DNA of 64,000 bases from Bacteroidota bacterium. Its GTDB lineage: Bacteria; Bacteroidota; Bacteroidia; Bacteroidales; Dysgonomonadaceae. Position 1 is the stretch's first letter. Each line of letters opens with the position of its first letter. Shown here piece after piece: positions 43,706 to 52,708 of this stretch. Position numbers and translations under genes: made by a program. Location: contig JAEZGN010000023.1 of assembly GCA_023437305.1 (NCBI GenBank), positions 124,001 through 188,000 on the forward strand, in the 5' to 3' direction. Below the pieces are notes generated by a model, which ran no database searches, was not told the origin of the DNA, and saw nothing but the letters and a program-made list of their open reading frames with translations.

Positions 43706-44335
43706 ATGAATGCAATTTACAAAACAATAAGATTATTTGCTGTGATGCTTCTGTTAGCTACAGCCGGAAATGCACAAGATAATGTGGCAATTGTAGGAGT
43801 TAGAGCCGGAATAAATCTTTCCGGACAAGATGGTGTGCCAACATCTAAACTAGTTAAAGTCGGATTTAATATAGGGGTTACGGTTGATTTCCGATTGTCT
43901 GATGAAATGTATTTACTGACAGGCTTGGAGTATACAGTGAAGGGCGCTAATAGCAAAGATTATTTAGATAGTGGAGGGGCTGTATCGAGCAGAAAAGAGA
44001 GCCCTGCTTATTTGCAATTGCCACTTCATGTCGGATATTTGTTGCCTATCAATAGAGATTTTCGTTTAATGTTTCATGTCGGTCCTTTTATGGCTTATGG
44101 ACTTGGAGGAAAAGTAAAAATAGATGAACCTACTTTCGGAAAAAGTGAGGACAATTATTTTGGTATAGGTGTGAGCAAATTTGACTGGGGGCTAGGTGCC
44201 GGTATAAATGCCGAATATGACAGATATGTTTTGGCTATAGGATACGATCGTGGATTGAGAAATTTTGCACCCGAATATAATGATGGAAAAGCCAGAACAA
44301 GAAATATGTATATTTCACTAGGATATTTATTTTAA
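43706..44335 (+). CDS. Outer-membrane beta-barrel protein (OMP_b-brl_2, PorT-like)
   Basis: 209 residues. A signal peptide (about 1-22) precedes an eight-stranded barrel pattern, with GVRAGINLSG as the first strand, LQLPLHVGYLL, MFHVGPFMAYGLGGK and a final YISLGYLF. The terminal aromatic residue is the usual outer-membrane signature. It resembles the protein at 61490 in length and strand order. The function is unknown; it might be a structural or anchoring protein for the glycan made by the neighbouring genes. Confidence 0.85.
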   Translation: MNAIYKTIRLFAVMLLLATAGNAQDNVAIVGVRAGINLSGQDGVPTSKLVKVGFNIGVTVDFRLSDEMYLLTGLEYTVKGANSKDYLDSGGAVSSRKESPAYLQLPLHVGYLLPINRDFRLMFHVGPFMAYGLGGKVKIDEPTFGKSEDNYFGIGVSKFDWGLGAGINAEYDRYVLAIGYDRGLRNFAPEYNDGKARTRNMYISLGYLF

Positions 44336-44349
44336 CCGGAAGTAAATAA

Positions 44350-46029
44350 ATGTTATTTCTGTTATTATCTTGGCTAACTATAACGTTGGTATTTCTAGCT
44401 TTTGGAAATATATTTGTTTCGCTATGGAATAAGTTCATTAAAGCACAAAAAAGATACTCTTTTGTAGACTCTTTCTTTTTAGGGATGTGCTCAGTAGGTA
44501 CTATTACAATGATAGTTTCTTTATTTTTCCCTATCAACATTTTTATATTGTCATCGTTTATATGTATTACTTTAATATATTGGGCGATAAATAGAAAAGG
44601 AGTAATAGAGCTAAGGAAAAGAATATATTTGTCTATTCGTGGTCTAACCGTTTGGTCTAAAGTTCTTTTGGGTCTATTTTTTTTAATTATATGTTTGTGG
44701 AGTATACAATCACCTTCTCTTGAAGATATTGGGCTATATCATTTGCAAACATTAATGTGGACGGATCAGTACAGTGTAGTTCCGGGACTGGGTAATCTGC
44801 ATGGACGTTTGGCTTTTAACTCCTCATTTCTTTTATTAACAGCGTTATTTTCTTATAATCCAGATTATTATCTTATATACTTTTCTCTTAATGGACTAAG
44901 CCTTTTTGTCTTTTGTTCTTGGTTAGTGTTGCAGATTAATAAAAGTAATTTTATCAGAATAATAGGAATAGGTCTTTTATTTGTCTCTATTATATATTTG
45001 TTTGGAATTCATTTGTCATCTATCTCCACAGACATATTACCCGGTATATTAATTTGCTATCTCTTACTTAGTATTATTATCGATAACGATTTTTTATCAA
45101 GAGTATTACCCTTATCTATAATTTCCATTTTTTGTATAACATTGAAGTTATCGTCGGTCGCAATTATACTTTTGACTATTTTTATTTTTGCATTACAAAT
45201 TAAAAAGAAAAATTATAAAACGACTTTTTCTATTTTGTTTCTAGGCTGTATAATTATATTCCCATGGTGTATCAGATTCATTATTTTAAGCGGTTACTTA
45301 ATATATCCATTCCCTTCCATTGACATTTTTTCTTTTGATTGGAAGATTCCACTTAATATGGTTGAATTGGAAAGAGATTGGGCTTATATATGGGGAAGAA
45401 TCCCATATTCGAATAATGATGAAGTACTTAAGATGTCTATTGGTGAATGGTTTCCAATATGGTTTGAGGATAGAACTAAAAGAGAGATTTTTATTCTTGT
45501 GCTGCCTCTAGTATCAATATTAGTGAGCCTACTCTCATATGAGGCTATTAGAAGGTTAAAGACTTACAGTATAGTATTGGGGATTGCTATTTGTGGATCA
45601 TTGTTCTGTTTTTTTACAGTGCCTGATATAAGGTTTGGATGGGGATTCTACTTAGTTGCAGGAATACTTCCGTTTTTTCTTTGGAATTTTCAAATGTTCA
45701 GTACTTATTTTATTCATAAAACTACTATTGTTTTTCTATATTTTCTCATTATGTGGGATTTACCAACAGGAATAGATCGCTTATTATTTTCACAACCCGA
45801 ACTTAAAAAGCTGTATACTTTGATATATAAGCCTCAAGCATATAATTTTTATAAATATTCGTATAGTCCAGAAAATATTATGCAACAAAAGGCTGTAAAT
45901 GTTATTATTTATTCTCCCATAAATACGGACAAATGCTTCGATTATTGTCTTCCATGTACTCCTTATTTTAAAGAAAATCTGGAAATGAGGGGAGAATCTT
46001 TACAATCAGGATTCAGAATAAAAAGATAG
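44350..46029 (+). CDS. Polytopic membrane protein of a glycan locus (LIC_10190-like, GT-C-type topology)
   Basis: 559 residues with about 12 hydrophobic segments. The loop LEDIGLYHLQTLMWTDQ (about 126-143), with an acidic residue in the first periplasmic loop, followed by VVPGLGNLHGRLAFNSS, is the pattern of a family found in surface-polysaccharide loci and sometimes named LIC_10190; this is from memory. The topology is that of GT-C glycosyltransferases, which use polyprenyl-linked donors. That activity is not proven. It precedes a dolichol-phosphate-mannose-synthase-like GT2, which would make just such a donor. Confidence 0.6.
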   Translation: MLFLLLSWLTITLVFLAFGNIFVSLWNKFIKAQKRYSFVDSFFLGMCSVGTITMIVSLFFPINIFILSSFICITLIYWAINRKGVIELRKRIYLSIRGLTVWSKVLLGLFFLIICLWSIQSPSLEDIGLYHLQTLMWTDQYSVVPGLGNLHGRLAFNSSFLLLTALFSYNPDYYLIYFSLNGLSLFVFCSWLVLQINKSNFIRIIGIGLLFVSIIYLFGIHLSSISTDILPGILICYLLLSIIIDNDFLSRVLPLSIISIFCITLKLSSVAIILLTIFIFALQIKKKNYKTTFSILFLGCIIIFPWCIRFIILSGYLIYPFPSIDIFSFDWKIPLNMVELERDWAYIWGRIPYSNNDEVLKMSIGEWFPIWFEDRTKREIFILVLPLVSILVSLLSYEAIRRLKTYSIVLGIAICGSLFCFFTVPDIRFGWGFYLVAGILPFFLWNFQMFSTYFIHKTTIVFLYFLIMWDLPTGIDRLLFSQPELKKLYTLIYKPQAYNFYKYSYSPENIMQQKAVNVIIYSPINTDKCFDYCLPCTPYFKENLEMRGESLQSGFRIKR

Positions 46030-46068
46030 TATAATAATTATTAACTTTGTAAATATACACAAATAGAA

Positions 46069-46785
46069 ATGAAACTGTCAATCATTATCCCTGCCTACAA
46101 TGAGGCAAGAACAATCCATTTTATACTCAACAAAGTTGTTGATGTACAATTGATAAATAATATAGAGAAAGAGGTCATTATAGTCAATGATTGTTCCAGT
46201 GATGATACTGTAGAAGTAGTGAAAAATTATATTGCAGGGCACACTGGATGTGATATGAAGCTATTCGAGCAGCCCTTGAATATGGGAAAAGGGGCGGCAT
46301 TGCACCGAGGAATAAAAGAAGCTACGGGCGATTATCTTATAATTCAGGATGCAGACCTGGAATATGATCCAGAGGAATATAATATTCTGTTAAAGCCGGT
46401 TGTCGATGGTTTTGCCGATGTGGTATATGGATCTCGTTTTATGGGGGGTAATCCTCATCGAATCTTGTTTTTCTGGCACTCTATCGGGAATAAACTTTTA
46501 ACATTTGTTTCTAATATGTTCACTAACCTCAACCTTACGGATATGGAAACATGTTATAAGTTGTTTCGGGCTGACATTATAAAATCTATTTCTCTAAAAG
46601 AGAGACGTTTTGGGTTCGAACCGGAAGTAACAGCTAAAATTTCCAGATACCCTAATGTGAGAATATATGAAGTAGGTATTTCGTACTACGGACGAACTTA
46701 TGAAGAAGGTAAAAAGATAGGTTGGCGAGACGGTATGAGAGCTTTTGTCTGTATGTTAAAATATGGGCTGTTCAGAATGAAATAG
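46069..46785 (+). CDS. Family 2 glycosyltransferase, polyprenyl-phosphate sugar synthase type
   Basis: 238 residues, soluble. The GT-A fold begins SIIIPAYNEARTI; the nucleotide-binding DCSS block (VNDCSSDDT), the DxD-type IQDADLEYDP and GSRFMGGNPHR follow, then ETCYKLFRAD. This order matches DPM1-like enzymes that transfer mannose or glucose from a nucleotide to polyprenyl phosphate at the inner membrane. It is the last gene of the operon that starts with the UDP-xylose synthase, and its product could feed the membrane protein upstream (inference). It converges with the GT4 gene, 10 bases away, with no terminator in between. Confidence 0.87.
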   Translation: MKLSIIIPAYNEARTIHFILNKVVDVQLINNIEKEVIIVNDCSSDDTVEVVKNYIAGHTGCDMKLFEQPLNMGKGAALHRGIKEATGDYLIIQDADLEYDPEEYNILLKPVVDGFADVVYGSRFMGGNPHRILFFWHSIGNKLLTFVSNMFTNLNLTDMETCYKLFRADIIKSISLKERRFGFEPEVTAKISRYPNVRIYEVGISYYGRTYEEGKKIGWRDGMRAFVCMLKYGLFRMK

Positions 46786-46795
46786 AAAGAGGTCT

Positions 46796-47914
46796 TTACA
46801 AGCCGGATAAAGAAGATTCGGTAAATTGAATGAAGCTTTTCCAAGACAATCGTTTCTTTTCTTCTTTAATATTTTTCTTATAAATAGTAATCTTTTCTTC
46901 ATCCGAAAAGAATTTTAGCACAGCTTCTGCGATGTCTGTATTAGTTGCAGTTGCTGCTACTACTCCTATTTGGGCATCTTTTACACTATTCCCTAATTCC
47001 CCTACATTCGTGGCTATTATAGGGAGTTCCATCTGTATGGCAATTGCAGTAACCCCACTTTGTGTCGCAGACCGATATGGTAACACTAAAACATCTGCTG
47101 CCGAGAAGAAAGTAGCGACCATATTATCCGGAATATATTGCTCAAATACTCTTATATTATCTTTTAATCGAGATTGTTCGATAAGTTTGTTATACTTTTC
47201 AAAATCGCCATAGCTCTCTCCTGATATGATGAGCTGGAAGCTCTCATCAAGCTTATCCATAGCTTCTATGAGTAAATCCAAGCCTTTGTATTCTCGTATA
47301 AGACCAAAAAATAAAAGATTCTTTTTGTCACTTCTTATTCCGAGTTTATTGCAAGCTTGTTCTTTTTCTATTGTTTCTCCATAATTATCATATATTGGAT
47401 GCGGATGCAGAAATATATTTGCTCTTTTGCAAATAGATAATACATCTTTCTTGACTGTTTCACTTAATACGATAAAAGCATCACATCTATCGAAAAATAG
47501 TTTTGTCAACGGTTTATCTATAAATCGTTTTTCGTGAGGAATTGCATTATGGACGAGTGCCACTATTTTTATTTGCTTGTTTAGCAGTAGACAAACAGAG
47601 CTGTAGGCAGGAACCATAAATGACATCCAATAGGAGATAATCAGTATGTCGGGCTTATATTTATTTATTTCTTTTGCCGTTTTTATATAGCTGACAGGGT
47701 TTATGCTGTTCAGCGTACGACAACTTTCTATATCCGAATATTCGTTGTCTGGGACATACTGGCTCTTTCCCGGAAATAGAAAATTAGGGTATAATGTTGT
47801 AAACGAAAATGCCTTCACCTCATTATTTTCCGATAGCCCTCTGTAGAGCAATTCGCTAAATTGGGCAATTCCGCCTCTATAGGGAAAAAATGGTGAAAGG
47901 ATAGCTATTTTCAT
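46796..47914 (-). CDS. Family 4 glycosyltransferase
   Basis: 372 residues. A GT-B fold with SPFFPYRGGIAQFSELL at the start (acceptor side), LVHNAIPHEK in the N-terminal domain, and the C-terminal nucleotide-sugar site with LFFGLIREYKGLDLLIEA, then YRSATQSGVTAIAIQMELPIIATNVGEL (read in parts), where the Glu-x7-Glu motif is partly changed. It should add a hexose to a lipid-linked or LPS-core acceptor. Its start overlaps the stop of the GT9 gene by 4 bases (ATGA), so translation is probably coupled. Confidence 0.88.
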   Translation of the reverse strand: MKIAILSPFFPYRGGIAQFSELLYRGLSENNEVKAFSFTTLYPNFLFPGKSQYVPDNEYSDIESCRTLNSINPVSYIKTAKEINKYKPDILIISYWMSFMVPAYSSVCLLLNKQIKIVALVHNAIPHEKRFIDKPLTKLFFDRCDAFIVLSETVKKDVLSICKRANIFLHPHPIYDNYGETIEKEQACNKLGIRSDKKNLLFFGLIREYKGLDLLIEAMDKLDESFQLIISGESYGDFEKYNKLIEQSRLKDNIRVFEQYIPDNMVATFFSAADVLVLPYRSATQSGVTAIAIQMELPIIATNVGELGNSVKDAQIGVVAATATNTDIAEAVLKFFSDEEKITIYKKNIKEEKKRLSWKSFIQFTESSLSGL

Positions 47915-48948
47915 GACTGTTTTTTATTCAGTTCTTTATGAATGCGGGATACGACCATATCTTCAGAGATTCTCTCTAAACAAGCATAATCTTCTCGTTG
48001 ACACGGCAGGTCTCCATATACCGAACAAGGTCTACATTCGATATCTATTTGAATGGCATTGTCTAAGTCCTGTTTGAAACCATAAAATCCTAATGATGGA
48101 TGTGTTGCACCCCAAATTGAGATTACGGGAACCTGAACAAGAGATGCCAGATGCATATTTGCAGAATCCATCGAGAGCATTACATCCAGATATGATATAA
48201 GCATAAGCTCTCTTTCCAGATTTAATTTCCCCATTGTATTTACTGTATTTGGAAACATTTTAGCCCATTTAGACAAAACTCGATCTTCTTCTTTCCCTGA
48301 GCCAAACAGAAATATAGTAATATTGTCTTCTTTGGATAGTTTCTCAATCACTTTTTCCATTTTTTCTAAAGGGTATATTTTCCCCTTATGTTTAGAAAAA
48401 GGAGCAATTCCCACCCATTTACCGGTTTTTTCGGTAGTTATAGCCCTTAGGCTAGAAAAGTTTTTAGGGATAAACTGCAATACATTCGTAAAAATCATGG
48501 GAGCCGAAAACCCCAAATCGTCAAAAACTTTTTGATACCGTTCAATAGTACTTTTTAAAGGGGGCTGTAGGTTTTTATGGGCAATCATTTCTCTTTTTTC
48601 TTTACGCCCTTTGTCTATACAAGCCACTTTACGTCCTGTCATTTTCATAAAGAAGCGGATGACCTTAGATCTTAGAACATCATGTTCGTCGGCAACATGA
48701 GAAAAGCCGAGAGTTGCAACTCTTCTTATCATCCTGAACATTCCTATTACTCCCTTGTGTCTGCCCGTTGTATCGACAGGAATAACATTGATATTGAAAC
48801 CGAGATTTTCAAATAAAGGGGCAAATGCTTTTCGAGTCATCACCGAAAAACGGTCTTGTGGGTACTTTGCTGCAACAGAAAAAATGACAGGCACAAGCAT
48901 TGCAACATCCCCAAATGAAGAGGTGCGGATAACTAATACTTTAGCCAT
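47911..48948 (-). CDS. Family 9 glycosyltransferase (heptosyltransferase type)
   Basis: 345 residues. The start VLVIRTSSFGDVAMLVPVI is the usual GT9 acceptor loop, and the C-terminal half has GIAPFSKHKGKIYP, then SMDSANMHLASLVQVPVISIWGATHP (read in two parts) as in heptosyltransferases WaaC/WaaF. It transfers heptose or a related sugar to the LPS core on the cytosolic side. The gene lies in a minus-strand run YifB, DUF4254, GT9, GT4 with gaps of 33, 21 and -4 bases. Confidence 0.9.
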   Translation of the reverse strand: MAKVLVIRTSSFGDVAMLVPVIFSVAAKYPQDRFSVMTRKAFAPLFENLGFNINVIPVDTTGRHKGVIGMFRMIRRVATLGFSHVADEHDVLRSKVIRFFMKMTGRKVACIDKGRKEKREMIAHKNLQPPLKSTIERYQKVFDDLGFSAPMIFTNVLQFIPKNFSSLRAITTEKTGKWVGIAPFSKHKGKIYPLEKMEKVIEKLSKEDNITIFLFGSGKEEDRVLSKWAKMFPNTVNTMGKLNLERELMLISYLDVMLSMDSANMHLASLVQVPVISIWGATHPSLGFYGFKQDLDNAIQIDIECRPCSVYGDLPCQREDYACLERISEDMVVSRIHKELNKKQS

Positions 48949-48969
48949 AATTGCAAAATTAGTGTTAAG

Positions 48970-49581
48970 TTATTTTGATTCTTTTCCATATAAAACAGGA
49001 TTAAGAGCAGGGTCGTTATACATTTTCATTTGCTTGTATACTTTCATATACTTGTTTCCTGCTTCTATGTCCTCTAATAATTCTTCAATAGCTGTTGATA
49101 AATCTTCACGCTGGGCCAACAATATGTCTAATTTTTTAGAAACTTGTTCGTGATGATTTGCATCCGAATCTTTTCTATCTACTTCTTGCTGCATGTGATA
49201 TATTTTGAGAGCAAGTATCGATAAACGGTCGATAGCCCATGCCGGGCTTTCTGTATTGATACGGGCATTTGGTTGTATCTTTATGTCTTTATATTTATCA
49301 AGGAAATAGCTGTCTATTAGTTCAACCAAATCGGTTCTGTCCTGATTCGACTTGTCTATTCTTCTTTTTATTTTTAGGGCCTCTATCGGGTTTATTTCAG
49401 GGTCGCGAATAATGTCTTCCAGATGCCATTGAACTGTATCAATCCAATTTTTGAGGTACAGAAAATACTCGATAGTTTTTTCTTCAAACGGGTTGTTTAT
49501 TGGAGTATCAACATGATCTGCCTTATGGTAATCATTTATTACTTGCACAAAAATGGAATTACTTAATTCGGTAAAAGTCAT
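48970..49581 (-). CDS. DUF4254 protein
   Basis: 203 residues, soluble and mostly helical, with the conserved start TFTELSNSIFVQVINDYHK, DTVQWHLEDIIRDPEI in the middle and LYHMQQEVDR later (PF14063). The function is unknown. In Bacteroidetes it commonly sits next to heptosyltransferase genes, as here, so a link to LPS assembly is likely but unproven. Confidence 0.85.
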   Translation of the reverse strand: MTFTELSNSIFVQVINDYHKADHVDTPINNPFEEKTIEYFLYLKNWIDTVQWHLEDIIRDPEINPIEALKIKRRIDKSNQDRTDLVELIDSYFLDKYKDIKIQPNARINTESPAWAIDRLSILALKIYHMQQEVDRKDSDANHHEQVSKKLDILLAQREDLSTAIEELLEDIEAGNKYMKVYKQMKMYNDPALNPVLYGKESK

Positions 49582-49614
49582 GATCTAGATTTTTAGTATT
49601 ACTTATTTATTAAT

Positions 49615-51159
49615 TTATTTTTTACTCGCCCACGTTTCCCTATCCAAATTTCGGTAATTTATTGCTTCTGCCAAATGTTTTGAATGAATTTTTTCAGAAT
49701 TATCCAGATCTGCAATGGTTCGAGACACTTTTAGTATGCGATCATATGCTCTTGCTGATAAATTGAATCGATCCATGGCTGTTTTTAATAATTGCAATCC
49801 TTCGTTATCGGGTGAAGCATATTTAGCCAGCATTTTGGGTGTCATCTGAGCATTGCAATAAATACCTTCTTCATTTTCGAAGCGTTTACTTTGGTGTTCC
49901 CTTGCAACAATTACGCGCTCTCGAATAAGCTTGCTTGCTTCGGCAGGTGTTTTATCCGATATTTTTTCAAAAGGAACGGGCACTATTTCTATATGAATAT
50001 CTACCCGATCGAGTAACGGCCCTGAGATCTTATTCAAGTACTTTTGTACTGCTCCATTGGGACAAACACATTCTTTTTCGGGATGATTGTAATATCCGCA
50101 TGGGCACGGGTTCATCGAAGAAATCAGCATGAAGCTTGCAGGATACTCAACAGTAAACTTTGAGCGTGATATAGTTATTCTCCTATCTTCGAGCGGCTGT
50201 CTCATTACTTCGAGTACACTTCGGCTAAACTCCGGTAGTTCGTCAAGAAATAATACTCCGTTGTGAGCCAAACTTATTTCTCCCGGTTGAGGGTATGTTC
50301 CGCCTCCAACCAGTGCTACATCAGAAATTGTATGATGTGGACTGCGGAACGGACGTTGAGCCATCAGTGCTGTTTCTGTACCTATCTTTCCGGCTACGCT
50401 ATGTATCTTTGTTGTTTCAAGGGCTTCATGCAAAGTGAATGGGGGTAGGATGGAGGGCATTCGTTTGGCCATCATTGATTTTCCTGCACCGGGAGGGCCG
50501 ATCATAATGAGATTGTGACCTCCTGCTGCGGCAACTTCCAGTGCTCGCTTTACGTTTTCTTGTCCTTTTACATCCGAGAAATCGAAATCGAACAGTTGTT
50601 GGGCATTATAGAATTCGGTACGGGTGTCCACAACTGTTTTTTCCAGATCGTGATCTCCATTAAAGAAATCTACTACTTCTTTGATGTTGTCTACACCGTA
50701 TACCTCAAGATTGTTTACAACGGCTGCCTCCCGGGCATTCTTATTCGGCAGTATAATTCCTTTAAATCCCATTGTTCGAGCCATTATGGCTATTGGTAAA
50801 ACTCCTTTAATGGGAAGTATGCTGCCATCGAGAGAAAGTTCTCCCATTATTATATATTCCTCAAGTTTATCTGGCTTCACACTTTCTGATGCCGCTAATA
50901 TGCCGATGGCTAAAGGCAGGTCGTAAGCTGTACCTTCCTTGCGTATATCGGCAGGAGACATATTTATGACGACCTGTTGTCTTGGGAATTTGTATCCGTT
51001 TACTTGCAAGGCCGAAATGATCCGTTCATGGCTCTCTTTTACTGATGCATCAGGAAGTCCAACCAGCATAAATTTAATACCCTTCGAACAGTTAACTTCT
51101 ATAGTGATAGTGGTAGCCTCTATTCCTTGAACAGCAGCTCCAAAAATTTTGACCAACAT
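49615..51159 (-). CDS. YifB/ComM-type Mg-chelatase-like AAA ATPase
   Basis: 514 residues. A ribosomal-S5-like N-terminal domain (about 20-140) leads to the AAA module with Walker A IGPPGAGKSMMAKR (about 219) and Walker B LFLDELPEF (about 298), the RSPHHTIS and MNPCPCGY blocks, and the magnesium-chelatase C-terminal domain. ComM is a helicase promoting branch migration in recombination during natural transformation. The competence-type ComEA-like protein at 57841 fits the same theme, although linkage is loose. A -7 element TATATTTG lies at 51206-51213 on the minus strand, heading the operon with DUF4254, GT9 and GT4. Confidence 0.93.
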   Translation of the reverse strand: MLVKIFGAAVQGIEATTITIEVNCSKGIKFMLVGLPDASVKESHERIISALQVNGYKFPRQQVVINMSPADIRKEGTAYDLPLAIGILAASESVKPDKLEEYIIMGELSLDGSILPIKGVLPIAIMARTMGFKGIILPNKNAREAAVVNNLEVYGVDNIKEVVDFFNGDHDLEKTVVDTRTEFYNAQQLFDFDFSDVKGQENVKRALEVAAAGGHNLIMIGPPGAGKSMMAKRMPSILPPFTLHEALETTKIHSVAGKIGTETALMAQRPFRSPHHTISDVALVGGGTYPQPGEISLAHNGVLFLDELPEFSRSVLEVMRQPLEDRRITISRSKFTVEYPASFMLISSMNPCPCGYYNHPEKECVCPNGAVQKYLNKISGPLLDRVDIHIEIVPVPFEKISDKTPAEASKLIRERVIVAREHQSKRFENEEGIYCNAQMTPKMLAKYASPDNEGLQLLKTAMDRFNLSARAYDRILKVSRTIADLDNSEKIHSKHLAEAINYRNLDRETWASKK

Positions 51160-51245
51160 CTATTATATTGTATATAGTAGTAAAGTTGTACTTTTAATTA
51201 CAACACAAATATAAGGAAAAAAAAAGAATCCTTAAGTGTTAAGGA

Positions 51246-52382
51246 CTATTTGCCGGAATCAACCAGCTCATTCATCTTTTTTATTAAAGCGGTAACGGGG
51301 AAATCTCTGTCGGTTATATTACCCGAAGGTGATATAAGTACATTGTATGGTATTTCGCGTATATAATAAGTATCGAATTCTTTTGCAGACCATCCGCCTT
51401 TGACCGGAATGATAGTCCATTTTACAGAATCTGTGAAACTCTTAGATATAGGTTCATCTTCTATATCTTTGATAATGGATATGAATTCGATATTCTTTTT
51501 CTGCTTTTTTAATTCATTGTAAATTCTTACGGCGTCCCTTTTTTCTAGTTTACACACCTCACATGTCGTTGAAGCAAATGTTAATAGTATATATTTTCCT
51601 CTAAAGTCGGATAGCTGTACATTTTTTCCATTTACATCTTTCAGGTTGAAAACGGGTGCTATTGATCCTACCGATGACCTTTTTACCTTATCTCTGAACT
51701 GCTTTAGATCGGCAGTTAGTTGGAAATCCACCGCTTTTCCTTTTAGTAAAGCGAGGTTTTCATCAAGGCGGGGAATAGATGTTTCGTCCTTAAAAAATGT
51801 ATTAATTAACATCACGCTTGCTATCTTCTCAGGATTTGTTTTTATATAGTTAGCCGCAATGTTGGATAACTCGAAGTTTATATTCTTTAATTCTACTACG
51901 TAGTCTTTAACTTTCAGGGTGTCATTGTTGTCTGAGTTCTTTCTGTCGGCAGCAATGAGGATGTCTGCACGGTTCTTTAGCAATTCTTTGTTCTGGTTCT
52001 TAAAGGCTGTGAGGTCATCATTCACATCTCCTCCTTTCACGTTTATCAAGTCGGGGTATAATGCGTCTCCTTTCAGCTCTACGTTCCATCCCTTGTTTAC
52101 AAGGATGTAGGTGCTTTTTGTATTTTGGTTAAAATAAAGGGACATCTCGGTAAGCGTGTCAACCGCTCCTTTGAACGAAAATTCTCCTTTTGCATTTATC
52201 GGAATTGTATCTATAACAATAGAGTCACCAATTTCATGGGACATAAGGAAATAATTTCCTGTAAGATTTTCCAGTTTTCCCGATATCTCATATTTCGATG
52301 TCGCTTTTTTGTCACAGGATACCATTACTGTAGTGCACAGTATGACGATTCCTATGTAGCGTAATACATTATAGATAAGCAT
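51246..52382 (-). CDS. TlpA-like thiol-disulfide lipoprotein with DUF4369 domain
   Basis: 378 residues. The lipoprotein signal ends at Cys23 in MVSCDKKA. A DUF4369 beta domain (about 35-140) and a helical linker precede a redoxin domain (about 245-375) with the redox pair in STTCEVCKLE, a C-x2-C site, and the cis-Pro in REIPYNVLI. It acts in the periplasm, anchored to a membrane, and could reduce disulfides for cytochrome assembly or oxidative defence. A single-gene unit with a -7 element TATCTTTA at 52434-52441. Confidence 0.88.
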   Translation of the reverse strand: MLIYNVLRYIGIVILCTTVMVSCDKKATSKYEISGKLENLTGNYFLMSHEIGDSIVIDTIPINAKGEFSFKGAVDTLTEMSLYFNQNTKSTYILVNKGWNVELKGDALYPDLINVKGGDVNDDLTAFKNQNKELLKNRADILIAADRKNSDNNDTLKVKDYVVELKNINFELSNIAANYIKTNPEKIASVMLINTFFKDETSIPRLDENLALLKGKAVDFQLTADLKQFRDKVKRSSVGSIAPVFNLKDVNGKNVQLSDFRGKYILLTFASTTCEVCKLEKRDAVRIYNELKKQKKNIEFISIIKDIEDEPISKSFTDSVKWTIIPVKGGWSAKEFDTYYIREIPYNVLISPSGNITDRDFPVTALIKKMNELVDSGK

Positions 52383-52708
52383 TCTTTCTGATTTTGTTAA
52401 GTTATATATACTTCCCCTTGTATTTTGAACGTGTAAAGATAGTATTTATTATCTAAACGTTTAAAAAAATAAAATTGTTCTAAAAAAAACTAATTTAAGC
52501 AAGGGTGTTGAACTTATTCTTTTTTCTAAAAATGATTCTTGACTGAAAAAGAGCTGTTTATATTCTGAATATTTGACCTTTAAGTCTTGATCTTTTTCTT
52601 GTTATTGTATTTTCTTTCTCACATCCGATATATTATTATATGCTCTTTGTAAGGAACGAAAATATTTAAAATCACTATCTTTGTTCGTAAAAAACAAATA
52701 GATATTGT
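52383..52708. other. Intergenic region between divergent genes
   Basis: 326 bases, AT-rich. It holds the -7 element of the TlpA-like gene (52434-52441, minus strand) and TATCTTTG at 52676-52683 for the peptidase. I see no gene, repeat or terminator in the rest. Confidence 0.6.
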
